Part shown: positions 1 to 6,896 of the stretch, in pieces | Layout of the letters: each line of letters opens with the position of its first letter | Position numbering within the stretch: position 1 is the stretch's first letter | NCBI GenBank assembly: GCA_964475145.1 | Contig: CAYYVK010000002.1 | Location: 1 to 36,698, forward strand | Direction of reading: 5' to 3' | Source: CAYYVK01 sp964475145 | GTDB lineage: Archaea; Aenigmatarchaeota; Aenigmatarchaeia; CG10238-14; SCSR01 | DNA length: 36,698 nucleotides | Made by a program: the position numbers and the translations under genes | Notes under the pieces: generated by a model | Database searches by the model: none | What the model saw: the letters and a program-made list of their open reading frames with translations, nothing else | Told to the model about the DNA's origin: nothing

Positions 1-1
1 C

Positions 2-2317
2 TTGCAACAGCTTAGCTATGTAACAAAGACTGCAGCTGGTGCTGGACCTGCTCAACTAACAGGTGGTGTTAGCTTAGACACAGCTGATACTAAGATTTAC
101 TTGACTGATGTAACAAACAAGGCAAAATCAATATTAACAGCAACAGACCTACCAACATTCTTGAAGTCTGGTAGTGTTGAGGACACAGCTGGAACAAAGT
201 ACGAGTATTCACAGTACTTGAAGATAGGTGGGAAGACAATACAGTATGCTCAACCTGATGTAGCATCTGGAATAAAAGATCCAGCTTACCTGATCAAGCT
301 CGGAACATCTCCAAGCGCAGATGCATACTTAGTACAAGGTTGGGTATCTTTCACAAAGCCATTTAATGCAAGTAACGCAGTAGGAAAAGAATTGGTTCTG
401 TTCGGCAAGTCTTTCACGATTTCTGCCGAGACAGACGGCACTAACTTAGTCTTGTTCGGTACAACAGGTAAAGAAACGATACAGGCAGGTGAAACAAAGA
501 CAATAACTGTTGGTACTACTACCTACACAGTACAGGTTGTAGGTATAATAGATCCTTCTAGTGCAGTAATTTCCGTAAATGGGATACAGAAGGAAGTTAG
601 GGAAGGTAACACTTACGACTTTGCAGGAACTTCTGTTTATGTTTCAGATGTATTCTACTACAAGGTGCCTACAGAGACTGGTTCTGTAACAGTCTCTATA
701 GGTGCTGACAGGTATGTGTTTACAAACGGATATGCAATAAAGAGAGGACCTGCTGGTAACGAAGAAGAAGTAAAAGGAACTTCCGTGAGCTTGGCAGCAT
801 CACCACAAGCATTGAGCGACTTGAAGGTATCGTTCGATGCTTACACAGCATCACCAGCAGTTGACTACATAAAAGCAGGTACTGTTTGGACAGATCCAGT
901 GTTTGGAATTAAGGTAGCTTACAACGGGCCTGCTACAACAGATTCGGAAGAGATAACAATAACACCTGGTGCAACGAACTACTATACAATAGCATTCACA
1001 GACAAGTACGGAAAGTCAGGAACAGTTTCTTGGGCCTATGATGCAGACCCTGCTTCGGCAGGTGGAGAAACACTTGCTGATTCAGCAGGGAATGCCATAC
1101 ATGTTGTGGAGGGCGAAGATGCAGCTGTGAACGAGTATGTGTTCGTTTCAGCAGGCAACTTCCCACACATGTTGAAGGTTATAAGCCTAGAGACTGGTGT
1201 AGCAACACAAAAAGTAACTTTCAAGGATGTTTTCTCAGGAACTGAATACAAGGCAACAAACAGCACAGGACCAACAACAGGCATGTTGGTGATAGACGGC
1301 CAACAGTACACAGTAACGTTTGGTACCAATAAAGTTTCTATCAAGGACAGCGATGATTCAAAGACATACGTATATCCAGCATTGGAGACTAAGTACGGAG
1401 CTAAGATAGCATTTACAAAGCCCGTGAACATACCGAACGGTACAACAGTAATCTTCCCAACAGGTGAGAAGACAATAACATGTACTGGAACTGATGAAGA
1501 TGCAACACCAAGTGGTAGTCGAGTTAAGTACAACATGACTTCCATTGGTAGTGGTGTATGTACAGTAGAATTGGCTAGTACAGATTATCCTGCAGTATTG
1601 GTGGTAGAAGAACAGATAAAGGATGCACCAGTTAGAGATGCAATGATATTCTACGTGTCGGATGATGCAGCAAATGACAAGAGACTAGAGTTAGCTTCGC
1701 CTGTCTTTACACATGCATCCGACAACGCTTACACAAGCGTTGGTACAGCTTCTACCACAGTCAGCCATTCAGTAACAGAATGGGGTACTAAGGTTGTTTA
1801 CGACAGCACAGCAGCAGGCACAGCTACAATAACATATCCAGACACACAAGTCTATCATCTAGTAGCAGTTGGTGAGAACCCACAATTCACAACCACAGCA
1901 GCTGGTGTAACTTACAACGAAGCTGCACCTTTGTTACAATCCATAGCAAAGCTAGACACAGAGATAATGGATTACCAAGGTAACATAGTAGATACAGCTG
2001 CAGTAAGCAATTACCACTTAGTCTTGGTAGGTGGACCATGCGTGAACGTCCTTGCATGGAAGCTTGTCCAAGACGGCAAGCTTAGTTCGAACTATGCATG
2101 TGGAGGTCCCGCATGGACACCTGGTACAGCATACGTAATAGCAGTAGACAATGCCTTTGCAACTGGTAAGATAGCTTTACTAGTTGCAGGTACAACTGCA
2201 GCAGACACAAAGTTGGCAACAGACGTTTTGTCACAAGGAAAGATTCCAGCAACTTACACTGGAAGTTCGGCAAAGATAACTGGAACTATCGCCAGTCCAA
2301 CCATAACACCGGTATAA
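2..2317 (+). CDS. S-layer protein, C-terminal part (5' end outside window)
   Basis: An open frame enters from the left edge and codes for 771 residues with no signal peptide, so the true start lies upstream. The protein is rich in Thr, Ala, Val, Gly and Ser and poor in charge, with repeated short beta-strand-like stretches, as expected of an extracellular S-layer subunit. The last ~110 residues carry the block LVLVGGPCVN, then an alanine/glycine segment (IALLVAGTTAADTKLATDVL). I recognise this as the C-terminal signature of archaeal S_layer_C-type proteins. Codon choice is strongly biased (ACA, GCA, GGT), as in a highly expressed gene. A hairpin plus T-tract follows the stop. Three further surface or membrane genes follow on the same strand. 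The residue at position 2 should not be read as the start codon. Confidence 0.85.
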   Translation: MQQLSYVTKTAAGAGPAQLTGGVSLDTADTKIYLTDVTNKAKSILTATDLPTFLKSGSVEDTAGTKYEYSQYLKIGGKTIQYAQPDVASGIKDPAYLIKLGTSPSADAYLVQGWVSFTKPFNASNAVGKELVLFGKSFTISAETDGTNLVLFGTTGKETIQAGETKTITVGTTTYTVQVVGIIDPSSAVISVNGIQKEVREGNTYDFAGTSVYVSDVFYYKVPTETGSVTVSIGADRYVFTNGYAIKRGPAGNEEEVKGTSVSLAASPQALSDLKVSFDAYTASPAVDYIKAGTVWTDPVFGIKVAYNGPATTDSEEITITPGATNYYTIAFTDKYGKSGTVSWAYDADPASAGGETLADSAGNAIHVVEGEDAAVNEYVFVSAGNFPHMLKVISLETGVATQKVTFKDVFSGTEYKATNSTGPTTGMLVIDGQQYTVTFGTNKVSIKDSDDSKTYVYPALETKYGAKIAFTKPVNIPNGTTVIFPTGEKTITCTGTDEDATPSGSRVKYNMTSIGSGVCTVELASTDYPAVLVVEEQIKDAPVRDAMIFYVSDDAANDKRLELASPVFTHASDNAYTSVGTASTTVSHSVTEWGTKVVYDSTAAGTATITYPDTQVYHLVAVGENPQFTTTAAGVTYNEAAPLLQSIAKLDTEIMDYQGNIVDTAAVSNYHLVLVGGPCVNVLAWKLVQDGKLSSNYACGGPAWTPGTAYVIAVDNAFATGKIALLVAGTTAADTKLATDVLSQGKIPATYTGSSAKITGTIASPTITPV

Positions 2318-2326
2318 GCTTAGAAA

Positions 2327-2371
2327 AAAGTTAGGCTTTACTTTGCCTGACTTTCTTTTTCTTTGTTTTTG
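2327..2371 (+). terminator. Hairpin plus T-tract after the S-layer gene
   Basis: AAAGTTAGGC (2327-2336) and GCCTGACTTT (2345-2354) form a 10-pair stem with one G-U pair and an 8-nt loop, followed by a T-rich run to 2371. It begins 10 bases after the S-layer stop. Archaeal termination mainly needs the T-tract; the stem may instead protect the 3' end of an abundant mRNA. Confidence 0.6.
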
Positions 2372-2418
2372 TAAAACTTCTCAAAAAGTATAAATTTTGG
2401 TAATCTAAGAATAATTCT

Positions 2419-2970
2419 ATGGCTAAGTATAAGGTAAAGCTGACCAAGAAAAAGTTAGCTTTTGTCTCTCTTTTTGCACTAGTAGCAATTCTTCTTTATT
2501 GGTTTAACTCTTCTAGCCAAGCTCAGAATGTGTATATCTACAAGTATAAAGGAGAGTTGCTATACTTTAGGGCAAACCTAACAGAAGCTTTAAAGGTTCC
2601 GGTATATCCGAACGAAAAAGCTATTTTTGATGCTGTAATGAATGAAAGTGTAAAAAGGATAAACATAACTTTTGTCAATTCCACTGATAATAGCCTAGTA
2701 GCAGTAAACGGATTTGAAGTTTCAAGCAAGCTTTCTACTATATTCTATTTGAACGGTATATACAAGAAGATAAAGGGTTCAGAAGTGGAAAACTACACGT
2801 TAAAAGGAACAGAAGACACGCTTATAATAGCTTTAGTTCCACCAGCCTTAGCTAACAAAACAGAAGTTCGTCTTCAAGATCATGTTATATTTATCTCTGG
2901 AAAAACAGAAAAAGAATTTGACCTGGCAACTATAAAGTTTTTGCTAAGCGTGATGGAGGTGGTTGTCTGA
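2419..2970 (+). CDS. Single-span membrane-anchored protein, unknown function
   Basis: The 183-residue protein has a short Lys-rich cytoplasmic N terminus, one hydrophobic segment at about residues 13-29, and an outside domain with several N-glycosylation sequons (NLT, NES, NIT, NST, NYT). The outer domain begins YIYKYKGELLYFRANLTEAL and has the mixed alpha/beta look of a small soluble domain. I do not recognise the family. A TATA-like box (TATAAATT, about 2389-2396) lies about 25 bases before the ATG, so the mRNA is probably nearly leaderless. The gene sits between the S-layer gene and two Thr-rich stalk proteins; its stop overlaps the start of the next gene in the tetranucleotide CTGA, suggesting translational coupling. 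A role in envelope assembly is inference from context. Confidence 0.8.
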   Translation: MAKYKVKLTKKKLAFVSLFALVAILLYWFNSSSQAQNVYIYKYKGELLYFRANLTEALKVPVYPNEKAIFDAVMNESVKRINITFVNSTDNSLVAVNGFEVSSKLSTIFYLNGIYKKIKGSEVENYTLKGTEDTLIIALVPPALANKTEVRLQDHVIFISGKTEKEFDLATIKFLLSVMEVVV

Positions 2971-3209
2971 ACCCAATATTGCTAATAGCTATCATAGCTG
3001 GTATTCTAGCTGTAGTTGGTGCAGTAGCAGTATTAAACCCAAGCATGCTTAGAATAGCGCCACCAAGCCAAGCCGAAACAACAACTACTCTTCCAGAAAC
3101 AACAACTACAACCCAGCCTTTGGAGACTACAACCTTACCTTTAATCGAGAACGAGACAACAACTACAACTCAACCAGGAGCTTTTTCACCGTCTACAACC
3201 CTAACCTAG
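2967..3209 (+). CDS. Small membrane protein with Thr-rich stalk, probable CTG start
   Basis: A hydrophobic N-terminal span (about 20 residues, ILLIAIIAGILAVVGAVAVL) is followed by a Thr/Pro-rich stalk with repeated TTTT blocks and the ending GAFSPSTTLT. No ATG or GTG is suitably placed. A strong ribosome-binding sequence GGAGGTG (2955-2961) is followed five bases later by CTG at 2967, which overlaps the upstream stop as CTGA, exactly like the usual ATGA coupling. Starting there gives 80 residues beginning NPILLIAIIAG. The alternative TTG at 2979 is 17 bases from the ribosome site, too far. The end of the protein is nearly identical to that of the next gene. The stalk is a likely O-glycosylation region on the cell surface; this is inference from composition. 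Confidence 0.7.
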   Translation: MNPILLIAIIAGILAVVGAVAVLNPSMLRIAPPSQAETTTTLPETTTTTQPLETTTLPLIENETTTTTQPGAFSPSTTLT

Positions 3210-3222
3210 GCTTACCGATAGG

Positions 3223-3230
3223 TATATAAA
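3223..3230 (+). promoter_or_regulatory. TATA box for the second Thr-stalk gene
   Basis: TATATAAA ends 24 bases before the ATG at 3255, giving an expected transcript start only a few bases before the start codon. So this gene has its own promoter although it follows the previous one closely. Confidence 0.6.
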
Positions 3231-3254
3231 TAATACAAACGAAATATTAAAAAG

Positions 3255-3479
3255 ATGAACATGCCAAAGGTAGACATGAAAAAGAATATGTGGATAATAG
3301 CAATAATAATCGTGCTGATAATAATAATTGCAGTAGTTGCATTCTATCCTGGTGGAGGTCCGCCAGCAACAACTACTACAACAACTACTACAACAACTAC
3401 AACCACAACTCTTCCATATTACCCAACAACAACATTACCGCCAAGTGGAGGCTTTTCACCAACAACAACTCTGACATAA
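3255..3479 (+). CDS. Small membrane protein with poly-Thr stalk
   Basis: The 74-residue protein has a short basic N terminus (MNMPKVDMKKN), one very hydrophobic span at about residues 13-31, a Gly/Pro turn, a run of 14 Thr, then a short Pro/Tyr linker and the ending GGFSPTTTLT. The topology predicted is N-in with the Thr stalk outside. It is a paralogue in architecture of the gene at 2967-3209: both have N-terminal span, Thr stalk and the C-terminal pattern G-[AG]-FSP-[ST]-TTLT directly before the stop. The function is unknown. Possibilities are a surface spacer, a glycosylated fibre or an attachment factor. The low-complexity ACN repeat makes the length of the Thr run prone to slippage between strains. 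Confidence 0.8.
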   Translation: MNMPKVDMKKNMWIIAIIIVLIIIIAVVAFYPGGGPPATTTTTTTTTTTTTTLPYYPTTTLPPSGGFSPTTTLT

Positions 3480-3530
3480 AAGCTAAGAAAGCAACTTTTG
3501 GTTTTTTTATTCTTTTGTTGTCTTAGCTTT
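3479..3530 (+). terminator. Long hairpin after the surface-protein block
   Basis: AAAGCTAAGA (3479-3488) pairs with TCTTAGCTTT (3521-3530); CAAC and GTTG extend the stem after a small bulge, and the loop contains a seven-T run. It starts at the stop codon of the poly-Thr gene and ends 20 bases before the convergent pth2 stop. The design (AAAG...CTTT stem plus T-tract) resembles the element after the S-layer gene. Confidence 0.5.
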
Positions 3531-3550
3531 CTATTTAGTGTTGTCTTTTT

Positions 3551-3889
3551 CTAAAGAAGCTTAAGTTTACCAGTAATCTTGTCTATCTTCTCCTCTTCAT
3601 GAGGACCTATTCCTAAGGCAGTAACAGTGCCAGGCTCAAGCTGTGTTAAGCCAGCGTCAACTACTAAAAAGCTTGGTATCTTAGCTCTTCTTGCTTTTTT
3701 CTCTGCTTCTAGAATTTCTTGCAAGCTTGCTTTTAAAACAACCTTTTTCCCACCTTCTTTCATCCATTTTTCTATAGTTTTTCTGTTGCATTTAAGGGCA
3801 GAGCCAAGAGAAGCATGACATGCTTGGGCAACTGCCTTACCAAGCCCCATCTTCAAATCCTTCCTTACCAAGATTACTTGCTTCAACAT
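3551..3889 (-). CDS. pth2: Archaeal/eukaryal-type peptidyl-tRNA hydrolase Pth2
   Basis: Pth2 releases tRNA from peptidyl-tRNA that has dropped off the ribosome. The 112-residue protein shows the family signature in order: QVILVRKDLKMGLGKAVAQ near the N terminus, CHASLGSAL, the Lys/Val-rich central strand, then DAGLTQLEPGT and ALGIGPHEEEKID near the end. Length fits the family. I chose the ATG at 3889 because GGAAGGA lies seven bases ahead of it; an in-frame TTG two codons upstream overlaps the stop of the preceding gene. An 18-bp stretch covering the ribosome site and ATG (3887-3904) is repeated exactly 39 bases downstream, in frame, inside the gene (3848-3865). It is cotranscribed with the VTT membrane protein. 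Confidence 0.93.
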   Translation of the reverse strand: MLKQVILVRKDLKMGLGKAVAQACHASLGSALKCNRKTIEKWMKEGGKKVVLKASLQEILEAEKKARRAKIPSFLVVDAGLTQLEPGTVTALGIGPHEEEKIDKITGKLKLL

Positions 3890-3891
3890 CT

Positions 3892-4377
3892 TCAAATCCT
3901 TCCTATAAAAAGAGCAATATAAGGTACCAAGAAGTATCCTGCATAAGCAATAACCAAAGCTTTAAAGATTTTTCCTATTCCAGTTGCTATCAAAAATTTT
4001 CTCACATCATACTTACTAATTCCTGCTAGGATGCCTATGATGTCAAAAGGGAAAGGTATAAAAGCTGTGATAAGAATAGTGAGAAAGCCAGCTTTTTCGA
4101 AAAACTTGACAAAGAATTTTGTTAGTCTAGATTTTTTCACGATTTTAATAGTTCCACCACCTACACCAAGATAGTAGCCTGTAAGTTCTCCAAAAGCTGC
4201 ACCTGTTCCTACTGCTAGGCTAACTAGGAAAGGGTGCAGACCAAAAGCAGGAGTAAAGAAGGTAGCAAGATCTATTGGAAAAGGGAAAAGGATTGTCGAA
4301 GTTGCGATAAAGCCTACTAGGAATATACCAAAGTAAGAAAAGGTTTTTACAAGCCAAAAAAGGATTTCCAAGACCAT
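3892..4377 (-). CDS. VTT/DedA-family (SNARE-associated Golgi protein) membrane protein
   Basis: The 161-residue hydrophobic protein has about four membrane segments and the family landmarks: a first helix with the FPFPID element, a Gly-rich loop (GTGAAFGELTGYYLGVGGG) and the later FIPFPFDIIGILAGISKY segment with the re-entrant-loop prolines. Members of this family include bacterial DedA/YqaA proteins and eukaryotic lipid scramblases; lipid handling is the known theme, but the substrate here cannot be told. Its promoter is the 29-base region shared with the divergent gene at 4407; a TATA-like sequence lies about 24 bases ahead of the ATG on this strand. The stop lies 2 bases before the pth2 ATG, indicating an operon. 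Confidence 0.8.
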   Translation of the reverse strand: MVLEILFWLVKTFSYFGIFLVGFIATSTILFPFPIDLATFFTPAFGLHPFLVSLAVGTGAAFGELTGYYLGVGGGTIKIVKKSRLTKFFVKFFEKAGFLTILITAFIPFPFDIIGILAGISKYDVRKFLIATGIGKIFKALVIAYAGYFLVPYIALFIGRI

Positions 4378-4406
4378 AAAGAATAATTAGAGTGTAAATT
4401 ATATAT
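4378..4406. promoter_or_regulatory. Divergent promoter region, 29 bases
   Basis: This is all the space between the VTT gene (minus) and the UPF0173 gene (plus). On the minus strand TATATATAAT (about 4399-4408) sits the right distance before the VTT ATG. For the plus gene the box must lie inside the coding region of its divergent neighbour, or the AT-rich 4377-4390 stretch serves. Confidence 0.45.
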
Positions 4407-5027
4407 ATGGCATTCGAGTATGAAGGGTTGAAGATAGAATGGTTAGGTCATGCTTCTGTAAAAGTCAGCAATAGAAAAGTACTTTACTTCGATCCTTTCA
4501 GGATTAGCTCAAAAGAAAAAGCAGACTTCATTCTAGTAACTCATGAGCACTTTGATCACTTTAGCATAGAAGACATAAAAAAGATAGCTAAACCAACAAC
4601 TGTAATTTTTGCTTCTAATCAGTGTGAAGTTTCTGGAGAATGGCAAGTCTTCCACTTAAGCCCAGGAGAAGAAAAGAGCTTAGAAGGATTGAAAGTAGAG
4701 GCAATCCCAGCCTACAACATAAATAAGCGCTTTCATCCTAAGAGTGAAGAAAAGCTCGGATATGTTGTTACTCTAGAAGGAAAGAGGTTGTACCATGCAG
4801 GCGACACAGACTTAATTCCTGAGATGTCTTCTCTCAAACAAATAGACGTAGCTTTTCTTCCAGTTGGTGGAACTTATACTATGAATGCAGAGGAGGCAGC
4901 TAAGGCAGCTGAAATAATAAAGCCGAAAGTTGCAGTACCAATCCATTATGGTAGTATAGTAGGTAGCAAAAAGGATGCAGAAAGGTTCAAAGCTTTAGTT
5001 AAAACAGCAAAAGTTTATTCGGGCTAA
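4407..5027 (+). CDS. UPF0173-type metallo-beta-lactamase-fold hydrolase
   Basis: The 206-residue protein has the metallo-beta-lactamase fold motifs: the opening strand IEWLGHASVKV, the metal site T-H46-E-H48-F-D50-H51, the GDTD aspartate (YHAGDTDLIPEM) and the late histidine in KPKVAVPIHYGS. The beginning and the H-A-S motif match the UPF0173 group of metal-dependent hydrolases (COG2220-like), whose substrates are mostly unknown. Length is close to the family's usual ~220 residues. The ATG overlaps an AT-rich TATA-like sequence. It stands alone on the plus strand. Confidence 0.85.
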   Translation: MAFEYEGLKIEWLGHASVKVSNRKVLYFDPFRISSKEKADFILVTHEHFDHFSIEDIKKIAKPTTVIFASNQCEVSGEWQVFHLSPGEEKSLEGLKVEAIPAYNINKRFHPKSEEKLGYVVTLEGKRLYHAGDTDLIPEMSSLKQIDVAFLPVGGTYTMNAEEAAKAAEIIKPKVAVPIHYGSIVGSKKDAERFKALVKTAKVYSG

Positions 5028-5133
5028 GGAGAAGCAGAACAGGGAAGTTTTCATTCCCACTCATGTAATTATATAAACACATTTCTACACTTCTGTGCAA
5101 AACAAATTATACTTAAAAAAACAAATTTATTTT

Positions 5134-5667
5134 ATGCGTCTCCTTATAGTCTTGTCAAACGGGTTTGAAGACATAGAAGCTTTTACTGTTGTAGACGTGC
5201 TAAGAAGGGCTGGTATATCCATAGACACAGTAGGAATTCCTGGAACAATGATAACAAGCAAAAGTGGCATAAGGATAACTACAGATAAGAAGTTTTCTGA
5301 GATAAATCCTGACGAGTATGACGGGATAATCCTTCCTGGTGGTGAAGAGAACGTGAAAAACTTGAGCAATCATTTGCCATTACTTTCTGCTTTAGAAAGA
5401 TTTAATTCAAAGGGTAAGCTGATAGCTGCTATATGTGCTGCTCCTACAATCTTGGCTAAGCTAGGTATGCTGAGGGACAAGAAAGCAACGGTATATCCTG
5501 GATTGGAAAAGGTCCTTTCTTATCCTAGGGCTGAAAAGGTTGTTGTAGACGGCAATATTATAACCTCCCAAGGGCCTGGAACTGCTTTAGAGTTTGCATT
5601 GAAGATAGTTGAAGTTTTATTAGGCCAAAACAAAGCACTTTTGTTAAGGAAGTCTTTGGTTGCTTAA
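5134..5667 (+). CDS. DJ-1/PfpI family protein
   Basis: A 177-residue protein of the DJ-1/PfpI/ThiJ superfamily. It starts RLLIVLSNGFEDIEAFTVVDVLRR, with the acidic Glu that partners the nucleophile, and has the nucleophile elbow IAAICAAPTILA with its Cys. Members act as peptidases, glyoxalases or deglycases; motif inspection cannot decide among them. I chose the ATG at 5134 rather than an in-frame GTG at 5095 because the family starts at this strand and a TATA box (TTATATAAA, 5069-5077) would place transcription start near 5100, leaving a short leader. The gene is monocistronic by spacing. Confidence 0.87.
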   Translation: MRLLIVLSNGFEDIEAFTVVDVLRRAGISIDTVGIPGTMITSKSGIRITTDKKFSEINPDEYDGIILPGGEENVKNLSNHLPLLSALERFNSKGKLIAAICAAPTILAKLGMLRDKKATVYPGLEKVLSYPRAEKVVVDGNIITSQGPGTALEFALKIVEVLLGQNKALLLRKSLVA

Positions 5668-5723
5668 AAATGACAAAAATTCGGTAGAGAGAAAGATTTA
5701 GAAGAAATATCAAAAAGATTAGT

Positions 5724-5795
5724 AATGAAAAAAGAAGAAATAGCCAGTTTTTTGGAAAATGAAGCAGAAAATAGATTTTCTGCTTTTAAGAAGTA
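5724..5795 (+). CDS. Possible 23-aa peptide gene or coding remnant
   Basis: ATG at 5724 opens a 23-codon frame (MKKEEIASFLENEAENRFSA then FKK). The same frame is open for about 16 codons upstream of the ATG with charged, helix-like residues, so this could be the tail of a decayed gene. No family is recognised. The 188-base gap 5668-5855 contains nothing else but the promoter of the next gene (TTTTATAAGA near 5818). Confidence 0.2.
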
Positions 5796-5855
5796 ACCAC
5801 AAACTTTAAGTATCATGGTTTTATAAGATATGTTAACAAAATAGGTACCTTTACC

Positions 5856-6281
5856 ATGCCAAGGAAGCGAACAAGAATGAAGAAACCTAAGCTAAGGAAG
5901 TATGAAAGGATGGTAAAGCTGAGGAAAAGGGTAGTAGAAGTTTTATCTCCACCTACACTAGTCCTTTTTGGCTTTCTAGTAAGAGTTTTCTTATCTTTTA
6001 CTTCTCTGATAAAGGCAATTCTGCTATCCTGGGGTGCTATAGACGGTATTATTTCAAACTACCTTTACAAGCATGAAAAGTTCTTCCCCTACCAGTTCAT
6101 AAGGTATGGGAGGATAGTCGCAAACCTAGCTTGGGTAGTAAGCCCGATAATACCAATTGTATGGAACATAGGAGACGGAATTTATTCCTTGCACATATAC
6201 AGTAAAGCAGAAGGGATAGAAAACTTGTCAAGGTACGGAAGAATTTTGAACGGCGGGCTGCTGGCTCTGCTTACTTTCTAA
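5856..6281 (+). CDS. Small basic membrane protein, unknown function
   Basis: The 141-residue protein begins with a strongly basic stretch (about 14 Lys/Arg in the first 30 residues), followed by two or three hydrophobic segments at about 34-60, 86-105 and 130-140. Between them lie GAIDGIISNYLYKHEKFFP and RYGRIVANLAWV; the element RYGRI recurs near the end (SRYGRILNGG), suggesting an internal duplication of a helix-turn unit. I do not recognise the family. A TATA-like box about 30 bases upstream suggests a leaderless transcript. The next gene on the strand is tRNA-Gln, 43 bases downstream. Confidence 0.7.
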   Translation: MPRKRTRMKKPKLRKYERMVKLRKRVVEVLSPPTLVLFGFLVRVFLSFTSLIKAILLSWGAIDGIISNYLYKHEKFFPYQFIRYGRIVANLAWVVSPIIPIVWNIGDGIYSLHIYSKAEGIENLSRYGRILNGGLLALLTF

Positions 6282-6324
6282 GATGCAATTTTTTAAAAGG
6301 TATAAGGAATAATTTAGTATAGAC

Positions 6325-6448
6325 AGCCCCGTCGTCTAGCGGTCAAGGATAGTGCAACCCTGAAGTTGGGCTTTGGATCTTCCAAAGCACTGAACAAAAG
6401 ATGAAGAGAAGAAACCCAAAGACGCCAGTTCGAATCTGGCCGGGGCTA
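6325..6448 (+). tRNA. tRNA-Gln(TTG) with a 37-nt intron and an extra 14-nt segment
   Basis: The acceptor stem is AGCCCCG (6325-6331) with CGGGGCT (6441-6447), discriminator A at 6448 and no encoded CCA. The D arm is 6334-6350, the T arm GCCAG-TTCGAAT-CTGGC (6424-6440). The anticodon stem is TTGGG (6366-6370) with CCCAA (6415-6419), and the spliced loop reads CTTTGGA, so the anticodon is TTG (6373-6375), Gln. A canonical-site intron occupies 6377-6413. Between D stem plus base 26 (A6351) and the anticodon stem there are 14 surplus bases (6352-6365) that do not fit a mature tRNA; either a second intron at 26/27 or an aberrant insertion. TTTTTTAAAAG near 6289-6299 is a suitable TATA box. Confidence 0.85.
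6377..6413 (+). other. tRNA-Gln intron, canonical position 37/38
   Basis: A strict bulge-helix-bulge can be drawn. The outer helix is TTGGG/CCCAA. The central four pairs are CTTT (6371-6374) with GAAG (6408-6411). The three-base bulges are GGA (6375-6377) and AAA (6412-6414). The inner helix is TCTTC (6378-6382) with GAAGA (6403-6407). Cutting after the second base of each bulge removes 37 nt. A competing 8-pair hairpin, GCTTTGGA (6370-6377) with TCCAAAGC (6381-6388), would hide the anticodon. Confidence 0.85.
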
Positions 6449-6461
6449 TCCGAGTGATAGA

Positions 6462-6869
6462 ATGTTTTTAGAGTTTTTGGTAGGAGTTCTTCTAGTATTG
6501 GTAGCATACTTTGCTTACAAGAATTTGGAATGGAAGTACAAGTTTGAGAAAAGAGTTAAAGAGTTTTTGGAAAAAGAGGAAGAAAGGATAAGAGAGGATG
6601 CAATAGCAAGGAGTGCACGCACACTTTCTGGCAAGATTTTAGAAAAGCTTGTACCTTTTCTTGAAAAGTTTAAGCACGATCCACATGATGTGAGGTGGAT
6701 TGGAGATCCGATAGACTTAGTGATATTTGATGGATATGCAAGCGGTAAACCTGAGGAAATAGTTTTTTGTGAAGTCAAGTCTGGAAAAAGCAAGCTGAGC
6801 AAACTACAATCTTCTGTAAAAGAATTGGTTGAAAAGAAGAAAGTTAAGTGGGAAGAATTCAAAATATAA
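6462..6869 (+). CDS. Membrane-anchored endonuclease-like protein (Holliday-junction-resolvase-related, COG4741-like)
   Basis: The 135-residue protein has an N-terminal hydrophobic span (residues 2-19) and a charged helix, then a restriction-endonuclease-like core. Its features are the ARTLSGKILEKLVPFL helix, IGDPIDLVIFDG with the catalytic-type Asp, and FCEVKSGKSKLS with the E-x-K pair. This pattern matches the archaeal family annotated as predicted endonuclease distantly related to Holliday junction resolvase. In that family the core is anchored to the membrane, and the DNA target is not established. It starts 13 bases after tRNA-Gln and may be read from the same promoter. Confidence 0.75.
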   Translation: MFLEFLVGVLLVLVAYFAYKNLEWKYKFEKRVKEFLEKEEERIREDAIARSARTLSGKILEKLVPFLEKFKHDPHDVRWIGDPIDLVIFDGYASGKPEEIVFCEVKSGKSKLSKLQSSVKELVEKKKVKWEEFKI

Positions 6870-6896
6870 ATTTACGGTTACTTAAAAATTGATAAG

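Noticed and set aside
1036..1545. Long minus-strand open frame opposite the S-layer gene
   Set aside because: It is the antisense of a highly codon-biased gene, where Thr/Gly-rich codons remove antisense stops; no recognisable protein features.
3368..3413. Short tandem repeats resembling a CRISPR or satellite array
   Set aside because: They are ACN threonine codons of a stalk protein, with no spacers.
3290..3526. Asn-rich 78-aa plus-strand frame
   Set aside because: Shadow of the poly-Thr gene in another frame; Asn runs come from AAC within the ACA/ACT repeats.
6515..6862. 115-aa minus-strand frame opposite the endonuclease-like gene
   Set aside because: The plus frame has clear nuclease motifs and a tight context; the minus frame has none.
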